A stretch of DNA of 38,316 bases from Verrucomicrobiota bacterium (lineage in GTDB: Bacteria > Verrucomicrobiota > Verrucomicrobiia > Limisphaerales > UBA11358). Shown here piece after piece: positions 24,701 to 33,997 of this stretch. Where the stretch lies: the NCBI GenBank assembly GCA_028873125.1, contig JAGWMQ010000018.1, forward strand, positions 1 through 38,316, given 5' to 3'. A program made the position numbers and the translations under genes. Positions within the stretch are counted from its first letter, which is position 1. Every line of letters starts with the position of its first letter. A model generated the notes under the pieces. That model was not told where the DNA came from. It saw only the letters and a list, made by a program, of their open reading frames with translations, and searched no databases.

Positions 24701-27700
24701 CGCACTTTAATGGCGCTCCCGAAAACAATGTCGTGCGTCTGGACGCCAACGGAACCATTGACAACAACTTTTATTCCGGCAGCGGCGCCGACGCGACGGT
24801 CTATAGCGTCACGGCCCTCGGGGCGCTCACGCTGGTCAGCACCAACGCCGCTGGAACGAGCGCCACTTATTCCATCTTCGACACCGGCACCTATCTCGGC
24901 GGGGACTTTGACGCCTACAACGGCACGCACCGGCTGAGCTTCGCCCGGTTGTATGCCGACGGCACGCTGGACACGACCTTCCTGGACGCCGCCTACAACC
25001 AGTTCGCTGGCCTGCCGCGGACGTATTCCTACGATGTCCCGGAGGTGTTCGCCGCCGGCGTGCAGAGCGACGGCAATGTGATGATCGGCGGCAACTTTAC
25101 CCGTGTCGGCGGCGGCCAGTCGGACGACGCGGACATCCGGCCCGACAGCGTGGATTCCAACAATCTGGCGGTTTATACCTCCTATTCTTACTTCGGCAGG
25201 CCAGAGCCAAAGTCGCGCGATGGCGTCCGCAATCGCAGCAACCTCGCGCGGTTGATCGGCGGCGCCACGCCCGGCCCCGGCAACGTCACCCTGGCCTCCG
25301 ACAGTTTTTCGGTCACCAAGCACTCCCAATACCTTTACGTCGGCCTGGTGCGCACCAACGGCTCGCTGGGGCCGGTCTCGGCCAACTTTTCCGTGCAGCC
25401 GGCTTTGGCCCAGAGCGGGCTGGATTACGCCTTCAACGCGCCCGAGCCGCTTTACTGGGTCGGCTGGGTAAACGCCGGTCCATCGCGCGATCACAGTTAC
25501 GGCCTGTTCGGCATCAACGGTTATGTCAATGACATTTTCGGCAAGGTCTATTCGGGCGGCGTCGCGGCGCTGTCCGAGGTCCAGTTGGCCATTTACAACG
25601 ACACGCAGAACCCTGGCGACCTCAATGCCTTTTTGCACCTGACCGATCCCGCCCAGGCCGACCAGTTTTATCTGGGGGGCGAGGACATCCCGCTGGGCGC
25701 CGCGTTGGGCCATTCCTACGCGCCGTTGACCATCATTGACGACAACCAGCAGGCGGGCACGTTCGGGTTTGCCTCGACCAACTTCATCGCCACCAACGGC
25801 AGCCCGATCATCACCGTGGTGCGCACCAACGGCTCGTACGGCAAGGTGAGCATGAAGTATTACACCGTGACCAACGGCAGCACGGCGGTGGCCTATGTGG
25901 ATTACAGCCCGATTTCGCCGCCGGGAACGTTGCAGTTCCAAAACCAGTCTCTCGTGACCAACTTCGACGTGACCGTTTTGAATTCCGGCGTCATCTACAC
26001 GAACATGGTGGAGAAGACCGTGCAGTTGCAGTTGTCCAGCCTCAACGGGCCGGTCGGCGGCAACGCGATGTTCGGGATCACCAATGCGGTCCTGCGGCTC
26101 ATCAATCCCAATTACCAGGGCTACCTCACCCTGAGCGCGTCGAACTACACCGCCAAGGTCACCGCCGGTCAGGTGGCCTTCGTGGTCAACCGCGTTTCCG
26201 GCAGCAAAGGCACGCTCACCGTCCAATACGCCACGGCCGACGGCTCGGCCATCAGCGGCGTCAATTACCTCGGCGCCACCAACACCCTCACCTGGAACAG
26301 CGGTGATGTGTCGCCGCGCGTCATCACCTTGCCGCTGATCAATGATGAAAACGTCGGCGATCCGGACAAGACCTTTACCGTCACCCTGTCCAATCCCGCG
26401 TTGAACGGGGTTCCCGCGCCATCGCTCATGGGCTTGATCACCAGCGCTGCGGTCACCATTGTGGACGACAACCAACTGGGCACCCTGCGGTTCAGTTCGC
26501 CCGACTATCTCGTCAGCGAAGATGGCGGCTACGCCACGCTCACCGTCATCCGCACCGGTGGCTCCGCCGGGACGATCTCGGCCGTGTATGCCACCCGCGA
26601 CGGCACGGCGACCAATGGGGTCAATTACATCGGCGTCACCAACACGCTCACGCTGGGGCCGGGCCAACTCGGCGCCAGCTTCAACATCCCGATTTTGGAC
26701 GACGGCGTGATAGATCCGCCGCCGAGCAATTTTTTCTTTAACGTGTCCTTGATTGGTCCGACGACCGGGACCAACACCGAGGTCCATATCGTGGACGCCC
26801 AAACCTACAACCAGCCGCCCGGCGACACCGACACCTCGTTCAACTCCGGCGGCGGCATGGACGGCGACGTGCTGGCCCTGGCGCTGCAACCGGACGGCGG
26901 GATTCTGGCCGGCGGCAATTTCACCCACGTCTCCAATGTCAGCAGAAATCACATCGCGCGGCTGAATTTCGACGGTTCGCTGGACACGGCCTTCCTGAAT
27001 CAATTGTCCGGCGCCAACGCCCCGGTGCGGACGCTGGCACTTCAATCCGACGGCCGCGTTTTGATCGGCGGCTCATTTACCGCCGTGGACGGCACGCGCC
27101 TCAATTACGTGGCGCGGCTGATGAGCGACGGCTCGGTGGACAGCAGCTTCAACCCGGGCGCCGGCGCGGACAGTTCCGTATATGCCTTGGCGGAGGCGTT
27201 CGTCGGCGGCATTCGCAAAATTTACGTCGGCGGCGCGTTTGGCAGCGTCAACAATACCCACAGCCCCGGCATCATCCGCTTGAATGACAACGGCACGGTG
27301 GACGGCGCGTTTGCCACCGGGGTGGGCGCCGACGGCGCGGTCTATGCCATCGCCGTTTATCCGACCAATTCCGTGTTTGCCGGAAAATTGCTCATCGGCG
27401 GCGCGTTCACCCATTACAACGGAACCAACGTCAATTACCTCGCCCGCCTCAATGCCGACGGCTCGGTGGACAACAGCTTCAACATCGGTGTCGGCGCCGA
27501 TAACGCCATCCAGGCTGTCGCCATCCAGCCCGATGGCCGCATCCTGCTGGGCGGCACTTTCACCAACTTCAACGGCGTGGCCGTCAATCACGTCGTCCGC
27601 CTGAACCCGGACGGCTCGGTGGACGCCAACTTTGTGGCCAACGACGGCGGCGGCGCCAACGACACGGTGGAGGCCATCGCGCTCCAGGGCGACGACCGCA

Positions 27701-30675
27701 TCTTGCTGGCCGGCCAGTTCACGCGGGCCGGCGGCGTCACCCGCCACGGCCTGACGCGCCTGCTGCCCAGCGGCGCGGTGGATCCGACCATCAACTTCGG
27801 CGACGGCGCGAACGGCGACGTGGCGGCGGTGGCGGTGCAGCCCGCCGACGCGAAGATCGTCATCGGCGGCGGATTCACCGAGTTCAACAGCCAGCCCGCC
27901 AGCCATATTGCGCGGATTTACGGCGGCTCGGCGACCGGTTCCGGCGCGTTCCAATTCAATTCGGCGAACTATCAGGTCAATGAAAACGGTTTGCTGGCCG
28001 CCGTCACCGTGCGCCGCACCGGCGGCACGAGCGGCACCAACGTCACCGTGCATTTTGCCACCGGGGACGGCACGGCCATGAACGGCGTCAATTATCAGGC
28101 CGTCGCCACCAACCTGGACTTCCCGCCGGGCGAAACTTTTGAGACAGTCTATGTTCCGATTCTGGATGATCTGAAAGTCACGCCCAACCTCACCGTGAAC
28201 CTGGCACTGTCGAATCCCACCGGCGGCGCCGTCATCGGCGACCAGCCGACCGCGACGCTGACGATTGTGGAGAGCGACTCGGTCGTGAGCTTCCTGTCCA
28301 GTTACTACTCGCAAGTGAAGAACGCGCCGACGAAAGTGGCCGACATTGATGTCCTCCGCCAGGGCGGCACCAATGGCACGGCCTCCGTGGATTTCTACAC
28401 GACCACCAACGGCACCGCCGTCGCCGGCACCGATTATTATCCGACGAACCTGACGGTGGTGTTCAATCCGGGTCAGACGGACGTCGTCGTCCAGGTGCCC
28501 ATCATCAACAACAACCTCGCCGAGGGCAACCGCACCGTGGGTCTGCTGCTGACCAACGCCGTCAACACCACGCTGGTGGCGCCGTCCAACGCCGTGCTGA
28601 CCATCATTGACACGGTGAACGCGCCGGGCCAGATCGCCTTTATGGCGACCAATTACACGGCTTATGAGAGCGGCGGTTACGCCTACCTGACCCTCGTGCG
28701 CACCAACGGCTCGTCCGGCTCGGTTTCCGTCGGTTATTACACCGTGCCGGGGACGGCCCAACCCGGGGTCAATTACTCGGATGGCAGCGGCACGGTGACC
28801 TTCATAGGCGGCCAGACGAACGCCGCCATTCAAATTCCGCTGATCACCAGCGGACCGCCCCAAGCGCCGGTGTCTTTGACGGTGGGGCTGACCAACGCCA
28901 CCGGCGGCGCCACGCTGATCGCGCCCACCAACGCCGCCTTGACCATTGTGGACGACCTCAGCACGGGCTTTGGCTTCCTTAACGTCACCAATTACGTCCG
29001 CGAAACCAACGGTGTGGCTCCCATCTTCGTACAACGGCTGGGCAACACGAATGGAAGCGTGCAGGTCAATTACGCCACCACCAATGGCACGGCCGTGGCC
29101 GGCGTCAATTACGTCGCCGCCAGCAATATCCTGACTTTCAACCCCGGCCAGACATTGAAGGCGGTTTCGCTTCAACTCATCCATGATCCGCAGGTCACGG
29201 GCGATCTGAAGATGATGATGCGGTTGTCCAATCCAAGCGCTGGCACCCAACTGGGTCTCCTGAGCAACACGGTGGTCGTCATCCAGGACGCCGACGCCGG
29301 ATTCAGCTTCAGCAACGCGAATCTGAGCGTTCCCAAAAACGCCGGCTTCGCAACCATTGAAGTCATTTGCTCCAATCCCGGCATCGAACCGCCGCTTTCC
29401 ACGAACGTCACGCCGTTGTCCGTGCAATACTACACCGCCGACGGTTCGGCCACGGCCGGCCAGGATTACCAGGCCGTCAACGGCACGATCCTCTTCACGA
29501 ACGGCATCGGAACGAACATCGTCAACGTGCCCGTCATCAATAACAGTCTCATTACCGGCACCCGGACGTTCACCATCCACATGGCCAATCCGACCGCGCC
29601 GGGGCAGCTCATCGCGCCCGCCACCGAAACGGTGTCCATCGTGGACAACAATTCCGGTCTGGCGTTCTCCCGCCCGTCCTACAACGTGGCGCGAAACGCC
29701 GGCATGGCGGCCATCACCGTGGTGCGCTTGGACAACCTCGACACCAATTCCACGGTGGACTACGCGGCATCCAACGGAACCGCCGTGGCCGGAATGGATT
29801 ACACCCCCGTCAGCGGCACGCTGGTCTTTACCAACGGCCAGGCCAGCGCGACCTTCAGCGTGCCGGTCCTCGGCAACTCCGTCGTGCAGCCGGACCGGAC
29901 CGTGCTGCTGCAATTATCCTCGCCGGTCAACGGTTTCCTGACGGCGCCCTACGCCGCTACACTAACGATTTACGACACCAGCGGCAGCCTGGTCGTGCCG
30001 GCGGGTTCGACGCTCGTGGGCGAGAGTTTCGCGCCGCCCAATGGCATCATTGATCCGGGCGAAACGGTGACCAACCTGTTCGCCTTCCGCGCCGCCGGCG
30101 GCACGAACGTGGCCAACCTGGTCGCCGCGTTGCTGGCCACCAATGGCGTCCTGTTCCCGAGCGGCCCGCAGAGTTACGGCCCGCTGATCGTCGGAGGCCC
30201 GTCGGCGGCAAGGCCCTTCTCGTTCACGGCCAACGGGACCAACGGCCAGCAGATTATTGCCTCGTTCAAATTGCAGGACGGCACGAATGATCTGGGGATC
30301 GCCAGTTTCAGCTACATGCTGGGCAAGTGGACCACGTCTTTCACCAACCCGGCGCCGATCATCATCAACGACATTGGCATTGCCACGCCGTATCCGTCCG
30401 GGATCACGGTCAGCAACGTGGGGGGAACGCTTCTCAAGGCGACGGTCACGGTGACCAATCTGAATCACACCTGGCCCAGTGACATTGACATGTTGCTGGT
30501 GTCGCCCGCCGCCCAGGACGCCTTGTTCATGGCGCATGCCGGCGGCTCCTACACCATCCACAATGTCACGCTGACGTTTGACGATGCGGCAACCAATTCA
30601 TTGCCTCAGTTTAACATGATTACATCCGGCACCAACAAACCCACGGCGTATCTGCCCGTGCCTAATTTCCCATGA
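21772..30675 (+). CDS. Giant Calx-beta / delta-60 repeat surface protein, interrupted in its P-domain
   Basis: 2967 residues. After a signal peptide (AILAGFTATIGRAQ) come a pre-peptidase-like domain (about 70-220, PLWYQWTAPLDGEVTLDTYG) and Calx-beta domains to about 600. The first delta-60 block (643-1170, e.g. ARLNANGSLDTAFQANTGEG) contains a foreign insert of about 100 residues. More Calx-beta domains follow (1173-1680), a second delta-60 block (1683-2053) and six further Calx-beta domains (2060-2737). Calx-beta units usually bind Ca2+ and serve adhesion. The C-terminus (2850-2967) is the N-half of a proprotein-convertase P-domain (SDIDMLLVSPAAQDALFMAH), ending abruptly at PVPNFP. The missing half lies in the next gene, whose ATG overlaps this stop (ATGA). 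No Shine-Dalgarno sequence precedes the start. Confidence 0.85.
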   Translation: MKMMMKHVTGRWRQGPVTAGAWVRLGLAILAGFTATIGRAQTSFSTPQVLAGPWGSVTNDDTGVTPDPGAPSNAGAAPVAPLWYQWTAPLDGEVTLDTYGSQAVVSTTNVFLNRVTGQLVTNVVTTTNVVDTVLGVYAGNNLTTLSQIAANDDLYPVAQLNYTGQNIYITNFPNEYSTNPFARPVFAAYDQPYSGPSGLRFHASAGTTYYFVEDTKSVTGPLVLNWAYHSSGVLRFASEDVDQTGVVNANGTPMLLYTAAETEGSRRIRGTLNVDQYNSTLHTYYPYDVPGVLVTVTRVAGSSGRVQVDYSTEPADTNMLDNGDIPAVAGLDYYPVSGTLTFDDFEMSKTIFIPVFDDYGAYRPNRDLLVVLSNPRLDQYEDAASVSPPRVDGNFGEALVRILDCDIDPKGESGVSMVVTNTDPVTGSNNVVTNMTWSLIPTNAVFNFMKAHFRVPRDVTNWWGGTPITVYVCRTGTNTGSETVYWSVNNFFLDKDTGQDNRNIEFPLQPGSDYAVPDPATTAGILGTNSDFSFSSYSGSLTFPGGTDFNPQPITFTVYDNGQTTFNKDFQIDLYQLTSDGAVLQPGMVAQATVTILTDTSDDNSQYNDNHPPAGAVDENWNPDWGLRMAPSVNTTPQNINHPGADGEVYGLSVLPNNESVIVGDFASYNGAARNGIALISTSGALDPFLNPGSGANDSINAVAPDGRQYVIGGAFSSFNGAAAGGIARLNANGSLDTAFQANTGEGANGTVWAVAAQPDGRILVAGDFTTFNGVPRNYIARLNANGTLDTTFDPGNTFNGPIYSLARRPSLTAFNSSWTRSSSSTNEDDTSVNVPTDEAGTATLNFQAAESDTLLVLYGGVPILNYTAPGSGATNTFVVPFGPGSSPLMVVVNPGNSANAAAQWSYTAALNAASTNATVVVGGAFAVSGQQYSDIARLNGDGTLDTTFNPGFGADGPVFALGWQFNNRILAGGAFTHFNGAPENNVVRLDANGTIDNNFYSGSGADATVYSVTALGALTLVSTNAAGTSATYSIFDTGTYLGGDFDAYNGTHRLSFARLYADGTLDTTFLDAAYNQFAGLPRTYSYDVPEVFAAGVQSDGNVMIGGNFTRVGGGQSDDADIRPDSVDSNNLAVYTSYSYFGRPEPKSRDGVRNRSNLARLIGGATPGPGNVTLASDSFSVTKHSQYLYVGLVRTNGSLGPVSANFSVQPALAQSGLDYAFNAPEPLYWVGWVNAGPSRDHSYGLFGINGYVNDIFGKVYSGGVAALSEVQLAIYNDTQNPGDLNAFLHLTDPAQADQFYLGGEDIPLGAALGHSYAPLTIIDDNQQAGTFGFASTNFIATNGSPIITVVRTNGSYGKVSMKYYTVTNGSTAVAYVDYSPISPPGTLQFQNQSLVTNFDVTVLNSGVIYTNMVEKTVQLQLSSLNGPVGGNAMFGITNAVLRLINPNYQGYLTLSASNYTAKVTAGQVAFVVNRVSGSKGTLTVQYATADGSAISGVNYLGATNTLTWNSGDVSPRVITLPLINDENVGDPDKTFTVTLSNPALNGVPAPSLMGLITSAAVTIVDDNQLGTLRFSSPDYLVSEDGGYATLTVIRTGGSAGTISAVYATRDGTATNGVNYIGVTNTLTLGPGQLGASFNIPILDDGVIDPPPSNFFFNVSLIGPTTGTNTEVHIVDAQTYNQPPGDTDTSFNSGGGMDGDVLALALQPDGGILAGGNFTHVSNVSRNHIARLNFDGSLDTAFLNQLSGANAPVRTLALQSDGRVLIGGSFTAVDGTRLNYVARLMSDGSVDSSFNPGAGADSSVYALAEAFVGGIRKIYVGGAFGSVNNTHSPGIIRLNDNGTVDGAFATGVGADGAVYAIAVYPTNSVFAGKLLIGGAFTHYNGTNVNYLARLNADGSVDNSFNIGVGADNAIQAVAIQPDGRILLGGTFTNFNGVAVNHVVRLNPDGSVDANFVANDGGGANDTVEAIALQGDDRILLAGQFTRAGGVTRHGLTRLLPSGAVDPTINFGDGANGDVAAVAVQPADAKIVIGGGFTEFNSQPASHIARIYGGSATGSGAFQFNSANYQVNENGLLAAVTVRRTGGTSGTNVTVHFATGDGTAMNGVNYQAVATNLDFPPGETFETVYVPILDDLKVTPNLTVNLALSNPTGGAVIGDQPTATLTIVESDSVVSFLSSYYSQVKNAPTKVADIDVLRQGGTNGTASVDFYTTTNGTAVAGTDYYPTNLTVVFNPGQTDVVVQVPIINNNLAEGNRTVGLLLTNAVNTTLVAPSNAVLTIIDTVNAPGQIAFMATNYTAYESGGYAYLTLVRTNGSSGSVSVGYYTVPGTAQPGVNYSDGSGTVTFIGGQTNAAIQIPLITSGPPQAPVSLTVGLTNATGGATLIAPTNAALTIVDDLSTGFGFLNVTNYVRETNGVAPIFVQRLGNTNGSVQVNYATTNGTAVAGVNYVAASNILTFNPGQTLKAVSLQLIHDPQVTGDLKMMMRLSNPSAGTQLGLLSNTVVVIQDADAGFSFSNANLSVPKNAGFATIEVICSNPGIEPPLSTNVTPLSVQYYTADGSATAGQDYQAVNGTILFTNGIGTNIVNVPVINNSLITGTRTFTIHMANPTAPGQLIAPATETVSIVDNNSGLAFSRPSYNVARNAGMAAITVVRLDNLDTNSTVDYAASNGTAVAGMDYTPVSGTLVFTNGQASATFSVPVLGNSVVQPDRTVLLQLSSPVNGFLTAPYAATLTIYDTSGSLVVPAGSTLVGESFAPPNGIIDPGETVTNLFAFRAAGGTNVANLVAALLATNGVLFPSGPQSYGPLIVGGPSAARPFSFTANGTNGQQIIASFKLQDGTNDLGIASFSYMLGKWTTSFTNPAPIIINDIGIATPYPSGITVSNVGGTLLKATVTVTNLNHTWPSDIDMLLVSPAAQDALFMAHAGGSYTIHNVTLTFDDAATNSLPQFNMITSGTNKPTAYLPVPNFP

Positions 30676-33212
30676 CCGGTATGAGAACCATGAGAGTCAT
30701 CCTGCGCAGCGGCCTGGTGGTCGGCGGGATCCGCGCACCCCTCTGGCCGGCCCTTGTCGCTGCCCTGTCCCTGTCAACCGCCCCGGGCTTTTCGAGCCGG
30801 GCGGCGGGGATGAAGACGCTGCCCGGCCATGTGCCGGCGATCGTGTCGCAATTGACGCCCAAGGGTTTGCTCTCCGCGAGCACCAACCTCAATCTCGTCC
30901 TCGGTCTGCCCCTGCGAAACCCCGGCGCGATGGCCAATCTGCTTCAGCAGGTTTACGATCCCGCCTGCACCAATTATCACCGCTATCTGACGCCGGACGA
31001 GTTTGCAGCGCAATTCGGGCCGTCGGAACAGGATTACCAGCAGGTGATCGCCTTTGCGAAGGCGAACGGGCTGGCGGTGACCGGCACGACTTCCAACCGG
31101 ATGCTCGTGGATGTGCGCGGTTCGGCGGGGAACATCGAGAAGGCCTTCAACCTCACCTTGCACGTTTACAAGCACCCCGCGGAGAACCGCGACTTTTTCG
31201 CGCCGGACGCCAACCCGTCCGTGCCGGCGGGACTGCCGGTGTTGGACATCAGCGGCCTGGACAACTACCAGCGGCCGCATCCCAATTACGTGCTCAAATC
31301 ATCCAGCCGGTTGCCCGGTGTGAAGCCCGGCGCCGCCACCGGTTCCGGCCCGTTCGGCGACTATATCGGCGACGATTTCAGAAATGCTTATGTCCCAGGA
31401 ACCGCGCTCAACGGCAGTGGTCAGACGATCGGGCTGCTGCAATTTGACGGGTATCTGGCCAGCGACATTGCCGAGTACGAAAGCCTCGCCGGCCGGACAA
31501 ACGTCCCGTTGCAGAACGTCCTGCTGGACGGCTTCAACGGCCAGCCCACCGGCAACGGCGGCGAAGTGGAAGTGTCGCTGGATATCGAGATGGTCGTTTC
31601 CATGGCGCCCTCGCTGGCCAAGGTCGTCGTTTATGAAGCGGGGCCGTTCGGGTTTCCCAATGACATATTGAACGAGATGGCAAATCCCACGCACGGCGAG
31701 GGGCTTCCTCACCAGATCAGTTGTTCCTGGGGCTGGGGCGGCGGTCCCAGCGCGACCACCGACCAGATTTTCCAACAGATGGCACTCCAGGGCCAGACGT
31801 TCTTCACGGCGTCCGGCGACAGTGACGCCTACCCGGCTGGAGAGGTGGACAATCCCTTCGGCCCCGGCGCGCCGGCGGACCATCCGTATCTCACTTCGGT
31901 CGGCGGCACCACGTTGACCATGAACGGTTCGGGCAATTCCTACGCCTCGGAAACGGTCTGGAACTGGGGAATTCGGTACGGTTCCGCTTTCGATGGCGTG
32001 GGCAGCAGCGGCGGCATCAGCGGCTACTATTCCATCCCAAGCTGGCAGACGAACCTCAACATGACGGCCAATGGAGGCTCCACCACCTTCCGCAACTTCC
32101 CCGACGTGGCGATGACGGCCGACGACGTTTTTGTCATCGCCGACGGCGGCGTGCAATACCCCGGAACAGCCGGCACCAGTTGCGCCACGCCGCTGTGGGC
32201 GGGCTTCACCGCGCTGGTCAACCAGCAGGCGGCCATCAACGGCCACCACCCCGTCGGCTTTCTCAATCCGGCGCTCTACGCTGTCGCCAGCACCAACTAC
32301 AATGCCGGCTTCCACGACATCACTGCCGGCAACAACACCTGGAGCGGCAGCCCGAATCTTTTTTACGCCGTGTCCGGCTACGACCTTTGCACCGGCCTCG
32401 GCACGCCCAATGGCACCAATTTGATCAACGCCCTGACCGCCGTCGCCCCTTCCAACGTCATCACCCACCTGTCGCCGCCACCGCCGCCTTATGGGGCTAC
32501 GTTGAGCGCCCTGAACGGCGCCAACCCCAACGGCACGTGGCAACTCTTCGTTCAGGACGACGCACCCTTGAATGCCGGGGTCATTTCCAACGGCTGGATC
32601 CTGACGCTGACCACGGCCAGCCCCGTCGGGACAGCCGCTGACTTGGGGCTGACCCTGGGCGCTTCGCCCTTGTCCGTCCTTGTTTCCAACAACGTGACCC
32701 TCGTCCTGACCGTGACCAATTACGGCCCCTCCTCCGTGTCCAGCAACGCGGTGGTGACGGATCAACTCCCCTTGGGCGTCACGCTCCTCTCGACCAACGC
32801 CACGCGGGGCAGCGTCCTCCGCAGCGGCTCGACCCTGGTTTGGAGCATCGGCAACCTGACCAACGCCGCCGGCGGCGCGCGACTCACGCTGGTCCTGCAG
32901 CCGGTCACCATCGGAAACCTGCTCGACTACGCCCTCGTCAGCGCCGACACGCCTGATCCGAACCCGGACGACGCTTCCGCCACTGTGTCCATCGCCGTGA
33001 ATCCGCCCAGCCCGCCGCAACTGGCGGCCTCTTACCTGAGCGCCTATCACACGTTCCAACTGAACGTCACCGGCTCGTCCGCGCCGACGGTCATCGAGGC
33101 CTCCACGAACCTGGCGGATTGGGCGCCCATCTACACGAACACGCCGCCGTTCACTTTCACCGATCCCAACGCGGCGAATTATCCCTACCGCTTCTATCGC
33201 GCCATTCAATAA
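30672..33212 (+). CDS. Sedolisin (S53) protease fused to the C-half of a P-domain, DUF11 and terminal domain
   Basis: 846 residues (ATGs also at 30681 and 30690). A signal sequence is followed by a pro-kumamolisin activation domain (about 55-190) and an S53 catalytic domain. E300 and D304 lie in GGEVEVSLDIEMVVSMAP, the oxyanion Asp D383 in TASGDSDAYP, and Ser503 in GTSCATPLWAG. The Ca2+ site (FHDITAG ... GYDLCTGLGTPNG) is also present. All catalytic residues are intact, so an acid-active endopeptidase is expected. The domain ends near LINALTAV (about 590). From about 602 the chain reads PPPPYGATLSALNGANPNGT and QLFVQDDAPLNAGVISNGW, the C-half of a P-domain. A DUF11 domain (about 656-775) and the 'STNL..W' terminal domain (IEASTNLADWAPIYTN) follow. 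The tail fits the upstream giant gene. Confidence 0.88.
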   Translation: MTGMRTMRVILRSGLVVGGIRAPLWPALVAALSLSTAPGFSSRAAGMKTLPGHVPAIVSQLTPKGLLSASTNLNLVLGLPLRNPGAMANLLQQVYDPACTNYHRYLTPDEFAAQFGPSEQDYQQVIAFAKANGLAVTGTTSNRMLVDVRGSAGNIEKAFNLTLHVYKHPAENRDFFAPDANPSVPAGLPVLDISGLDNYQRPHPNYVLKSSSRLPGVKPGAATGSGPFGDYIGDDFRNAYVPGTALNGSGQTIGLLQFDGYLASDIAEYESLAGRTNVPLQNVLLDGFNGQPTGNGGEVEVSLDIEMVVSMAPSLAKVVVYEAGPFGFPNDILNEMANPTHGEGLPHQISCSWGWGGGPSATTDQIFQQMALQGQTFFTASGDSDAYPAGEVDNPFGPGAPADHPYLTSVGGTTLTMNGSGNSYASETVWNWGIRYGSAFDGVGSSGGISGYYSIPSWQTNLNMTANGGSTTFRNFPDVAMTADDVFVIADGGVQYPGTAGTSCATPLWAGFTALVNQQAAINGHHPVGFLNPALYAVASTNYNAGFHDITAGNNTWSGSPNLFYAVSGYDLCTGLGTPNGTNLINALTAVAPSNVITHLSPPPPPYGATLSALNGANPNGTWQLFVQDDAPLNAGVISNGWILTLTTASPVGTAADLGLTLGASPLSVLVSNNVTLVLTVTNYGPSSVSSNAVVTDQLPLGVTLLSTNATRGSVLRSGSTLVWSIGNLTNAAGGARLTLVLQPVTIGNLLDYALVSADTPDPNPDDASATVSIAVNPPSPPQLAASYLSAYHTFQLNVTGSSAPTVIEASTNLADWAPIYTNTPPFTFTDPNAANYPYRFYRAIQ

Positions 33213-33229
33213 GCGTTGCGTCGGGTCAC

Positions 33230-33829
33230 ATGCCGCCTGCCTCTTGTCACGTCCTCGGTCTGACCGGCGGCCTGGGCATGGGCAAATCCGTCGCCGCCGG
33301 CTTTTTCCGCGAACGGGGCGCGCGGGTCGTGGACGCCGATGAACTGGCGCGCGAACTCGTCCAACCCGGACGGCCCGCCCTGGCGGAAATCCAATCCGCC
33401 TTCGGCGCAAGCGTCATCACCCCGGACGGCCGGTTGCGCCGCGGGGCTTTGGCGGACATGGTCTTTGCCGACCCCGCCGCCCGGAAAAAATTGGAAGCCA
33501 TCCTCCATCCGCGCATCCGCGAATGCTGGCTGGCGCAAATCGCCGCCTGGCGCCGGGAGAATTGTTCCTTGGCCGTCGTCGTGATCCCGCTCCTGTTCGA
33601 GACGCGGACGGAATCGCATTTCGACAAAATCGTTTGCGTCGCCTGTTCCGCCGCCGCGCAGCGCGAGCGGCTGCTGGCGCGCGGCTGGTCGCCGGAGCAA
33701 ATCCGGCAACGCCTGGCCGCGCAATGGCCGGTGGACGAAAAAATCGCCCGCGCCGATTTCGTCATTTGGACCGACGGCGCTTTGGAAAATCATGTCGCGC
33801 AAGTCGAACGGATTCTCGCCAGACTTTGA
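33230..33829 (+). CDS. coaE: Dephospho-CoA kinase
   Basis: 199 residues from the ATG at 33230. Longer in-frame starts add sequence unrelated to the family. It catalyses the last step of CoA synthesis, ATP-dependent phosphorylation of the 3'-OH of dephospho-CoA, in the cytoplasm. The P-loop GLTGGLGMGKS (10-20), the substrate-site VVDADELARELV, the lid region ILHPRIRE and the VVVIPLLFE strand with its Glu are all present, as is the RLLARGWSPEQIRQRLAAQW helix pair. Length is normal. It starts 18 bases after the sedolisin gene, with no functional relation to it. Confidence 0.95.
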   Translation: MPPASCHVLGLTGGLGMGKSVAAGFFRERGARVVDADELARELVQPGRPALAEIQSAFGASVITPDGRLRRGALADMVFADPAARKKLEAILHPRIRECWLAQIAAWRRENCSLAVVVIPLLFETRTESHFDKIVCVACSAAAQRERLLARGWSPEQIRQRLAAQWPVDEKIARADFVIWTDGALENHVAQVERILARL

Positions 33830-33916
33830 TAATTTCAGGCGGGGCGGCGCTGCTGCGGTCTCGCTTTCCGCCATACGCCTTGCCTCTGCTCCGTTCCCCG
33901 CGCACACTGGCCGCTG

Positions 33917-33997
33917 ATGACCTCACAGGAACGGGCCTTTCAGAACTTCGCCGACTTTGCGGCCGGGTTGAAAGGTGACGAGAAGAGCGAAGCGGAC
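33917..33997 (+). pseudogene. Out-of-frame 5' end of the MmeI-like gene
   Basis: An ATG at 33917 opens MTSQERAFQNFADFAAGLKG and DEKSEAD, the expected N-terminal helices of MmeI-type enzymes. At about 33996-33998 the reading must shift by one base to continue into FLFHLLEAFSHDANTLPEG of the downstream frame. Loss of one AC unit from GACACC would explain the present GACC and would restore EADTFLFHLLEAF. It is either a real frameshift or a sequencing error. Confidence 0.65.

Noticed and set aside
23389-29913. Minus-strand open frames of 1218 and 946 codons opposite the giant Calx-beta gene
   Set aside because: The plus strand has clear repeated domains. The antisense frames mirror those repeats and carry no motifs.
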